DNA of 47,104 bases. It comes from Lamprobacter modestohalophilus. GTDB lineage: Bacteria > Pseudomonadota > Gammaproteobacteria > Chromatiales > Chromatiaceae. The notes beneath the pieces are model-generated. The model saw nothing but the letters and a program-made list of their open reading frames with translations, had not been told where the DNA came from and made no database searches. Positions 40,878 through 47,104 of the stretch are shown in pieces. Both the position numbers and the translations under genes were made by a program. The stretch is taken from NCBI RefSeq assembly GCF_016583905.1, contig NZ_NRRY01000041.1:1-47104 (forward strand), read 5' to 3'. Position 1 is the first letter of the stretch; each line of letters begins with the position of its first letter.

Positions 40878-43585
40878 CAGCCGATGCCAAGCATTTCGCC
40901 GACCAGCTGGGCCGGGAGCTGACCCTCTACGATGCCGTCGACCAGCTCTTCGGCACACGCATCGGCGAGACCCTCAACGAGCTGCTGATCAAAGGCCTGA
41001 TGGACTTCTTCGATGAAGGCCAATCGATCTGGCGCATGCCCGGCCGTCGCCAGGGCCTGTTTCGCGGCTGGAGCCGGATCGCTTGCCGCAACCGTCGACT
41101 CCGGCTCCGTGGTATGGACGTCGGCGCCATCCTCGCCGAGACCGACCAGCCCGAAGTGATGATCGATCGGGTCATGCGCCGGCTTGGCATCCCTGAATCG
41201 CTGTGGATGGACAGCTTCACCGTCGAGCTGAGCAAGCTCCACGGCTGGGCCGGCTTCGTGCGCTGGCGTGCCCAGGCCCGCCATTACTACTGGCAAGAGC
41301 GCAACCCCGCGGACCTGGTCGACTACCTTGCCATCCGGCTGGTGCTCGCCCTGGCCTTGCTCGAGGATGCCGGCCGCCGCCTTAAGCGCGAGCTGACCTG
41401 GCCAGCGCTGAAGGCTTTCGCCGAATCCAATCCGCGCGAGTGCCTGCTGCGACGTGAGCTCAACGCCGGCACCGTCCTACCCGACTTCGCGCACCGGGTC
41501 GAGGTCGCCGTCGAGCGTGGCGACCCAGCCCGCATCGAAGCCCTCTACTTGGAATATGAGCGCGCCAAACTTGCGCGAGAGGCCTGCACCCGCGCGCGCC
41601 GCATCCAGGCCATGGCCGAGCGGGCCGGTCTCTCCCGCGAGCAATTGCTGGCCTATCCGGACGATGCCCTGTTGCAGCTGATCGATGGCATCTATGCCTT
41701 TAAGGACGGCGAAGGCATGACCTGGACGCGCGCGCTCGAGCAGACCTACATCGATCGTCTACTCGCCGCGATCGGCCCGCGGCTTGGATCAAGCGTGCGT
41801 CATAGCGATAGCGCAAGCCAAAGCGCAGGCGATGGCGATGGCGTCCAAGCCCTGTTCTGCATCGATGTGCGCAGCGAGCGCCTGCGCCGCCAGCTCGAGG
41901 CGCTTGGCGACTACGAGACCTTTGGCATCGCCGGCTTCTTCGGCATCCCGATCAGCTTCATCGAGTTCGGTAAGGGCCACGAGACCGCGCTCTGCCCGGC
42001 CGTGGTGCAGCCCAGCAATGTCGTCGTCGAGATGCCCCTCACCCACGCGGAAGTCTCGCACTCGCTCTACGAGCTGGCCCACGAGGTGGTGCACGACCTC
42101 AAGAACACCGTGCTCGCGCCCTATGTGACGGTTGAAGCGGTCGGACTGCTGTTCGGCTTTGATATGGTCGGCAAGACCTTTGCGCCGCGTGCCTACAACA
42201 CCTGGCGTCAGCGGCTGGAGAGCCAGAAACCACCGTTGCGGCTGCTGATCGACAAGATCGGCGAGGAGGAGGCGCACGAACTGATCACCCATCTACAAGA
42301 CGAGATGATCATCCGCGCCGCCGAGCGGCATTTCGGCATCAAGCGCGAGTCCCTCACCAGCCCAATGATCCGCGAGCTGCGCGAGGTCGCACTCGGACAA
42401 CGCCAAGGCAGCACTGCCTTTGCCGATCGCTTCGATATCGAGCCCGCCAGCGAAGCGGTCTTCATCCGCTCGCTGCAGGCCGAGTATCGGGTCAACCCAG
42501 ACCAAGCGCGCATCCAACTCGAGCATCTCGCCAAGATCGGCTTTCGTCACCAGCGCCAGGCGCAGTTGGTCGGCACCGCCTTGCGCTCGATCGGCCTCAG
42601 CGAAGGCTTTGGCCGCACTGTGCTGGTGGTTGGTCACGGCAGTACCTCGGAGAACAACCCCTACGAGTCGGCGCTGGATTGCGGTGCTTGCGGCGGCGAT
42701 CAGGGCCTGATCAACGCCCGCATCTTCGCCGCCATGGCCAACCGGCGCGAGGTGCGTGAGCTGCTTGCCGAGGATGGCATCCTGATTCCGGACGAGACCT
42801 GGTTCGTCCCGCTCCTGCATGACACCACCACCGACGAGATCCAGCCCGCCGATCTGGATCAGCTACCCGCCGCCGTGCTCACGCGCATGACGCGCATCCA
42901 AGAGGACCTGACCGCAGCGGGTCGACTCTGCGCGCTTGAACGCTGCCGGGAACTCGACGAGCGCAACGTCGATACCCCGGAGACCGCGGCACGCCGTGTC
43001 AAGCGCCACGCACTGGACTGGACCCAGGTCCGGCCCGAGTGGGGTCTGTCGAAAAACGCCAGCTTCATCATCGGCGCCCGCGCGCTGACGCGCGAACTCG
43101 ATCTCGACGGCCGCACCTTTCTGCACTCGTACGATTACCGGCTCGATCCAAACGGCCGTCTGCTCGAAGTCATCCTCTCCGGCCCGCTGATCGTCGCCCA
43201 ATGGATCAACCTCGAGCATTACTTCTCGGTGGTCGACAATGAAGGCTTCGGCAGCGGCAGCAAGGTGTTCCACAACATCACCGGCCGCTTCGGCGTGATG
43301 AGCGGCAACCTCAGCGATCTGCGCACTGGCCTGCCGGCGCAGACCGTGCTCAAGGGCGATCGGGCCTATCACAAACCGATGCGCCTCATCACCGTCATCG
43401 AGGCTCCGTTGACGTTGGTGCAAGGTCTGCTGAATCGGCTCTACAAACCGCGCGAGCTGGTTCAGAATGGTTGGATCAGACTCTTGGTACTCGACCCGGA
43501 AAGCGCTTGCATGCATGGCTTCGAGGCTGGCGGATGGTCGCTGATCGAGCCGGCCGCAAGCACAACGGGCCGGGCAACGACCTGA
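40874..43585 (+). CDS. dabA: DabA (DUF2309) C-terminal part with the complete zinc site
   Basis: 903 residues. It resumes DUF2309 at YDAVDQLFGTRIGETLNELL and FFDEGQSIWRMPGRRQGLF. The beta-carbonic-anhydrase-like zinc site is present: Cys329 and Asp331 in ALFCIDVRSERL, His588 in VLVVGHGSTSENNP and Cys603 in DCGACGGDQG. In Halothiobacillus neapolitanus DabA2 the ligands are C351, D353, H524 and C539; the same motifs and the same 15-residue H-C spacing are seen here. A short low-complexity insertion (RHSDSASQSAGDGDG) comes just before the Cys-Asp motif. The protein should sit on the cytoplasmic side of DabB and hydrate CO2 in one direction, driven by the cation gradient. ATG 40874 overlaps the linker ORF. 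Confidence 0.9.
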   Translation: MTADAKHFADQLGRELTLYDAVDQLFGTRIGETLNELLIKGLMDFFDEGQSIWRMPGRRQGLFRGWSRIACRNRRLRLRGMDVGAILAETDQPEVMIDRVMRRLGIPESLWMDSFTVELSKLHGWAGFVRWRAQARHYYWQERNPADLVDYLAIRLVLALALLEDAGRRLKRELTWPALKAFAESNPRECLLRRELNAGTVLPDFAHRVEVAVERGDPARIEALYLEYERAKLAREACTRARRIQAMAERAGLSREQLLAYPDDALLQLIDGIYAFKDGEGMTWTRALEQTYIDRLLAAIGPRLGSSVRHSDSASQSAGDGDGVQALFCIDVRSERLRRQLEALGDYETFGIAGFFGIPISFIEFGKGHETALCPAVVQPSNVVVEMPLTHAEVSHSLYELAHEVVHDLKNTVLAPYVTVEAVGLLFGFDMVGKTFAPRAYNTWRQRLESQKPPLRLLIDKIGEEEAHELITHLQDEMIIRAAERHFGIKRESLTSPMIRELREVALGQRQGSTAFADRFDIEPASEAVFIRSLQAEYRVNPDQARIQLEHLAKIGFRHQRQAQLVGTALRSIGLSEGFGRTVLVVGHGSTSENNPYESALDCGACGGDQGLINARIFAAMANRREVRELLAEDGILIPDETWFVPLLHDTTTDEIQPADLDQLPAAVLTRMTRIQEDLTAAGRLCALERCRELDERNVDTPETAARRVKRHALDWTQVRPEWGLSKNASFIIGARALTRELDLDGRTFLHSYDYRLDPNGRLLEVILSGPLIVAQWINLEHYFSVVDNEGFGSGSKVFHNITGRFGVMSGNLSDLRTGLPAQTVLKGDRAYHKPMRLITVIEAPLTLVQGLLNRLYKPRELVQNGWIRLLVLDPESACMHGFEAGGWSLIEPAASTTGRATT

Positions 43586-43620
43586 TCTCACCCACGATCG
43601 ATGTCTAGAGGCAATCAGCC

Positions 43621-43962
43621 ATGAAAGCGCTCAAACAGAGCCAGATGAAGAAGCTGGAGATTATTGTTCAGGGGGAATACCAAGAGTTTGTTGTCGATTT
43701 GCTCGATCGCGCTGGGGTCAGCGGCTGGACTCTGGTGCACAACCTCTCTGGCAAGGGCTCCCACGGCAGCCACGAAGGCCATCTGATGTTCAATGCTGAC
43801 GATGTGCTGGTGATGATCATCACCGCTGTCCCCGAGGACCTCGCCGGCCCCATCCTCGAAGGCCTGACGCCGTTTTTCAACAAGCACATGGGCGTGGTCT
43901 TCACCAGTGACATCTCGGTCACCCGACTGGGCAAGTTCCAGCAGCCCGCGCCTGGCCAATAG
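43621..43962 (+). CDS. PII-like signalling protein of the DAB operon
   Basis: 113 residues with a PII-like ferredoxin fold: KKLEIIVQGEYQEFVVDLLD, then a T-loop-like stretch VSGWTLVHNLSGKGSHGSHE, a strand DDVLVMIITAVPEDLAGPIL and a C-terminal strand GVVFTSDISVTRLG. The classical uridylylated Tyr51 is not evident. PII-like proteins near carbonate or CO2-uptake genes (such as CPII and SbtB) sense adenine nucleotides or bicarbonate. By its position, 35 bp after dabA-C with a GAGGCA ribosome-binding site, this one probably regulates the DAB pump. The ligand is inference. Confidence 0.8.
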   Translation: MKALKQSQMKKLEIIVQGEYQEFVVDLLDRAGVSGWTLVHNLSGKGSHGSHEGHLMFNADDVLVMIITAVPEDLAGPILEGLTPFFNKHMGVVFTSDISVTRLGKFQQPAPGQ

Positions 43963-44039
43963 CGCATGGCATCAAGCAGGCACCGCCACCCATGTTCAAA
44001 CGACTGCCGTCACCGCACCTAGCTCATCCGGACTGAAGC

Positions 44040-45356
44040 ATGACTGATCTATCCCCGACAGCCGGGCTGCGTCTGCATCACCGATTGTTATTGATCTGTG
44101 GGTTCTGGCTGCTCATCGTCAGCGCCTCCTTGGCCTGGAACATCCATCAGGCCAAACAGAACCGAGACAACCTAGCGCGAGAGACCGCAAACGCCTTCTT
44201 CGAGCAACTGCTGCTGACTCGGCGCTGGAATGCGATGCATGGCGGCGTCTATGTCCCAGTCACGGATGACACCTTGCCAAACCCTTACCTTGTCGACGAG
44301 CTGCGCGAGATTCGTGTCTCCGAAGACCTGATGCTCACCAAGGTCAACCCAGCCTTCATGACCCGGCAGCTCAGTGAGATGGCCATGGAGCGCAGCAGCG
44401 TTCAATTCCATATCACCAGCCTGAACCCGATTCGCCGTGCCAACGCGCCTTATCCCTGGGAGGAGCAGGCGCTGAAACAGTTTGAAGCCGGCGCCAAAGA
44501 ATTCGGCGAGATCGCACGCGATGGCGAGCGCTTGATTTACCGATACATGGCGCCCCTCATCACCGAGCAGGCCTGTCTAAAGTGCCACGCCGATCAGGGG
44601 TATCAGGTTGGCGAGGTTCGCGGTGGGGTGAGTGTCACGCTGCCAACCCTGGCGCCGTTGCCCATCGCAGGGCTGGTTGGCAGCCATCTGGCGATCGCGG
44701 TCTCTGGCCTGCTACTGATTCTTGGACTCGGCTGGCTGCTCAGGAGCGCCTATGACGAACTGCGGCGACAGGCTGTGGTCGACGCGCTCACCAGCATCCC
44801 AAACCGCCGCTACTTTATTGAACAGCTGATCCGCGAGCTGCACCGCGGCGCGCGCGAGCAGATGCCGCTATCGCTCATCATCTTTGATATCGACTACTTC
44901 AAGCCCTTCAACGACCATTATGGCCATCTGGCCGGAGACCGGTGCTTACGCACGGTGGCCGACACGTTAAAGGCAGGCCTGCACCGCGCCACCGATTTCT
45001 GCGCCCGCTACGGCGGCGAGGAGTTCGTGGTGGTCTTGCCAAACACGGGGCCCGAAGGTGCCGCCAAGATTGCGGAGGAACTGCGTCGATCGATCTCGAG
45101 CCTTGATCTCGAACACGCAGTCGCCCCCTTTGGCAAGGTCACGATCAGCGCCGGCGTTGCCACCAACACGCTCGGTGCGTTGGACCACGAGAGTCTGATT
45201 GATCGAGCTGATCGAGCCCTCTACCAAGCAAAGGCGCGGGGTCGAAATCGCGTCGAAGCAGAAGTCGCCAGCGAACGCGCGCCCAGCAATCAGGGTCTGC
45301 GCGCCCCGGCAGCAGCGCATCGCGCCGAAGGCAAGCTTAGAGCAACCCCTGTTTAA
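44040..45356 (+). CDS. Diguanylate cyclase with c-heme sensor (DUF3365/Tll0287-like) domain
   Basis: 438 residues. A transmembrane helix (about 16-36) is followed by a periplasmic Tll0287-like sensor with RRWNAMHGGVYVPVTDDTLP NPYL, MTRQLSEMA and the heme c motif CLKCH (Cys179, Cys182, His183). A second helix (about 215-237) leads to a GGDEF domain: FDIDYFKPFNDHYGHLAGD, active site GGEEF at 325-329 and an inhibitory site RATD at 316-319, five residues before it. It should make c-di-GMP in response to redox state or a heme ligand in the periplasm. It starts 77 bp after the PII-like gene, on the same strand, so it may be co-transcribed with the DAB operon. A low-complexity tail of about 35 residues ends the protein. 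Confidence 0.9.
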   Translation: MTDLSPTAGLRLHHRLLLICGFWLLIVSASLAWNIHQAKQNRDNLARETANAFFEQLLLTRRWNAMHGGVYVPVTDDTLPNPYLVDELREIRVSEDLMLTKVNPAFMTRQLSEMAMERSSVQFHITSLNPIRRANAPYPWEEQALKQFEAGAKEFGEIARDGERLIYRYMAPLITEQACLKCHADQGYQVGEVRGGVSVTLPTLAPLPIAGLVGSHLAIAVSGLLLILGLGWLLRSAYDELRRQAVVDALTSIPNRRYFIEQLIRELHRGAREQMPLSLIIFDIDYFKPFNDHYGHLAGDRCLRTVADTLKAGLHRATDFCARYGGEEFVVVLPNTGPEGAAKIAEELRRSISSLDLEHAVAPFGKVTISAGVATNTLGALDHESLIDRADRALYQAKARGRNRVEAEVASERAPSNQGLRAPAAAHRAEGKLRATPV

Positions 45357-45610
45357 AGCCACCGCAACCCTAGATTGCTTGACGACTCCAAATGCTTGCA
45401 GATGAGTCAAGTTTGTGTGCAGCGCAGCAAAATCGTGGCTCAACGGGCTGAGGCGAGGCCTCGCTCGCGTTGGCCACAGCAGCCGCTAACCGCATTTGGG
45501 CTTTACATTGCCTTTTTTCATATCGCAATAGATTAGCGTTCACTAATGTAGCTTCATGATCAAGCGAGCAAGCGCCGCATCAGCGACGCGCCCATCATGA
45601 GGCAGAAGAC

Positions 45611-46708
45611 ATGAGCGCACAAACCAAGCCATCGACCGCAGCGGACATGCCGCTGCATCAAACAAGCAAAGCTTCCCAAACCGATCCCAGCCGCAGTCAG
45701 CGGCGACCTTGGGGCAAACTCCTGCTCCTAGGGCTTGCGGCCTACCTGGTACTACAGATTGCGCTGGTGATCTACTGGTGCCGACAGCCCGCCAGCTTCG
45801 ACGTTGCGCAGTTCACCCAACAGGAAACCTCAGCACTTGGCGGCCAGCCGGTGCCTGGAACCCACTTCGTGGCGGCCACCATTGGTGTTGCGGATACCTT
45901 GCTGACCAAACCCGGTGGCCTCATCCATAACGATCAACTCCCGCCCGGCGTGCTGCTCGACAACTGCCCGAGTTGGGAGTGTGGTGCCATCATGGCGCTG
46001 CGCGATGCCCTGCGGGCGCTGCGTGATGACTTCAGTCGGACCAAGTCGCAATCGGCCGAGAATCTGGATCTAAAACGCGCGGATCTGCAGTTCTCGATGG
46101 ACCCTAAGTTTTGGATCATGCCCGCCGCTGAGGACGAATATCGCAAAGGGATCGATGCCCTAGAACGCTATCTGGATGCGCTGAGTACCGGCAATCTCAA
46201 CTTTGGCCGCTTCTCAGTCCGCGCCGATAACCTTGCCGAGTATCTGGCCTTGGTCGAGAAGCGCCTCGGTAACTTCGGACTGCGCCTCAGCTCGAGCAGT
46301 GCCGACCCGCGGCTGAGCGCGTCATTATTCCCGCCCGGAACATCGGCCGAGATCGAGCAGTTGCCGCTGATGGACGGCGCCGATAGCCAAGCCTCAGAAC
46401 AGCGCACCGCGCCAGATAAGGTCGACGACGTCTTCTACTGCGCCCGCGGTTACAGCTGGGCCTTGCTGCACTTTGTCGAGGCGCTGCGGATCGACTTCGC
46501 GCCGGTGATCGCGGACAAACGCGCGCAGCCGGCACTGGAGCAGATCGAACGCGACCTACAGGGCGCGCTTAAAGGGATGCGCAGTCCGATCGTGCTCAAC
46601 GGCAATGGCTTTGGCCTGCTTGCCAACCATTCACTGGTGCTGGCCTCCTACATCGCCCGGATCAACGCCGCCGTGATCGATCTGCGTATCCTGCTGGAAC
46701 AGGGCTGA
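45611..46708 (+). CDS. DUF2333 family membrane-anchored protein
   Basis: 365 residues. A cytoplasmic S/T-rich N-terminus of about 35 residues and one transmembrane helix (LLLLGLAAYLVLQIALVIYW) precede a periplasmic domain with the family motifs LDNCPSWECGAIMALRDALR ALRDDFSRTKSQSAENLDL, WIMPAAEDEYRKGIDALERY and FYCARGYSWALLHFVEAL. An acidic low-complexity insertion sits at about residues 235-270. The family is common in gammaproteobacteria and its function is unknown. ATG 45611 has a GGCAGAAG ribosome-binding-like stretch. About 250 bp separate it from the cyclase, containing the palindrome GCGAGGCCTCGC at 45453-45464, so it probably has its own promoter. Confidence 0.85.
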   Translation: MSAQTKPSTAADMPLHQTSKASQTDPSRSQRRPWGKLLLLGLAAYLVLQIALVIYWCRQPASFDVAQFTQQETSALGGQPVPGTHFVAATIGVADTLLTKPGGLIHNDQLPPGVLLDNCPSWECGAIMALRDALRALRDDFSRTKSQSAENLDLKRADLQFSMDPKFWIMPAAEDEYRKGIDALERYLDALSTGNLNFGRFSVRADNLAEYLALVEKRLGNFGLRLSSSSADPRLSASLFPPGTSAEIEQLPLMDGADSQASEQRTAPDKVDDVFYCARGYSWALLHFVEALRIDFAPVIADKRAQPALEQIERDLQGALKGMRSPIVLNGNGFGLLANHSLVLASYIARINAAVIDLRILLEQG

Positions 46709-47053
46709 GCGGCATACCCAGATGTTCTACCTCATATATGGTCCGCCCCGCGATGCAAGAGCCACTTGACTGTTCAGCAGAAGGAAACGTTGCGGCCATA
46801 TATCCGGCGTCGTGATGAGGTGGCGTGATCGCTCCTCGCGCCCTGATGGAATCCGCGCGCATTCCTGTCCTTATCACTGTTTCAGTCTCGGCGATGCCGG
46901 CTGGTGAGGATTACAGGGTTTCAGGAATGCAGGACAAGCCTTTCATGCCATCACAGTGACAGTCACTCTTAGCAACTCGTGGTTAGAAACTCGTGGTGTG
47001 GGTGATCGTGCTCGCTCGGATGTGACTCAATCCCTCATCGGTGCTCGCGGCGG
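46709..47053. other. Intergenic region without a recognisable gene
   Basis: About 345 bp with no convincing coding frame. There are direct repeats of AACTCGTGGT (46975 and 46988 area) and a short palindrome CAGTGACAGTCACT-like near 46954-46970. It separates DUF2333 from a gene that enters from the right edge, possibly an IS, so part of it could be an IS end. Confidence 0.35.
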
Positions 47054-47104
47054 TTAAACCGCCTGACTCAAGGCGTGCTTTGGATCGTAGGCCTCGCCTT
47101 TGGT
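47054..47104 (-). CDS. C-terminal end of a gene at the right edge, possibly a transposase
   Basis: On the minus strand the last 16 codons read TKGEAYDPKHALSQAV followed by TAA at 47054-47056. A short GEAYDP tail is reminiscent of the ends of some IS110-type transposases, but this is too little to classify. The body of the gene lies outside the window. Confidence 0.3.
   Translation of the reverse strand, partial: TKGEAYDPKHALSQAV

Noticed and set aside
41789-43591. Long minus-strand ORFs opposite dabA
   Set aside because: They are mirror frames typical of GC-rich genes and show no family features.
45453-45464. GCGAGGCCTCGC palindrome as terminator of the cyclase gene
   Set aside because: It is about 100 bp from the stop codon and has no following T-run; too short to call.

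Overview
The window looks like the chromosome of a GC-rich gammaproteobacterium, most likely a sulfur-oxidising or purple sulfur bacterium of the Chromatiales. The basis is the overall gene set: RsgA, RapA/HepA, GspAB, MutM, a DUF2333 protein, a Pseudomonas/Chromatiales-type acyl desaturase and a DUF2309 (DabA) inorganic-carbon operon. The lineage is an inference from gene content; there is no rRNA here. No phage, plasmid backbone or CRISPR array is visible.

Bases 1-5.4 kb are a graveyard of broken and mobile DNA: ends of transposase genes (IS1182-like and ISKra4-like), an intact tRNA-Val(CAC) with a decayed tRNA-Val-like copy beside it, a ~120 bp copy of part of rsgA, an MFS transporter stub, a low-GC hicA-hicB toxin-antitoxin pair next to an integron-type attC-like site, the C-terminal third of a type I restriction subunit HsdR, a degenerate EAL-CBS protein cut off inside its CBS domain, and a frameshifted esterase-like gene.

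5.4-9.2 kb is a compact phnD-phnC-phnE-phnE operon (minus strand) for uptake of phosphonate or a related phosphorus anion, without C-P lyase genes. 9.4-18.2 kb mixes intact genes (secretin-N-domain protein, brnA, YchJ-like, a PhoD-like phosphoesterase, a GNAT acetyltransferase and rsgA) with broken ones (brnT with an amber codon, a frameshifted TPR gene, an N-terminally cut alpha/beta hydrolase, a doubly deleted MerR-methyltransferase).

18.2-34 kb is mostly healthy: an amidase lipoprotein, an Fe-S protein with a winged-helix front, a Rieske protein, tRNA-Ser(GGA), a methyltransferase, a fatty acid desaturase, a four-gene ABC/GldG/DUF4340 operon running into mutM, and rapA. 34-37.1 kb holds gspA-gspB, which help the type II secretin cross the peptidoglycan.

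37.3-45.4 kb is the most interesting part: a DAB-type inorganic carbon accumulation operon, namely dabB (with an in-frame amber codon), a membrane partner ORF, dabA split into two same-frame ORFs joined by a third overlapping ORF built from 18-bp tandem repeats, and a PII-like gene. A diguanylate cyclase with a c-heme sensor domain follows on the same strand. All four predicted zinc ligands of DabA lie in the C-terminal ORF. The window closes with a DUF2333 gene and the tail of another gene at the right edge. Low-complexity 6-, 15- and 18-bp repeat tracts recur throughout the second half, inside and next to conserved genes.
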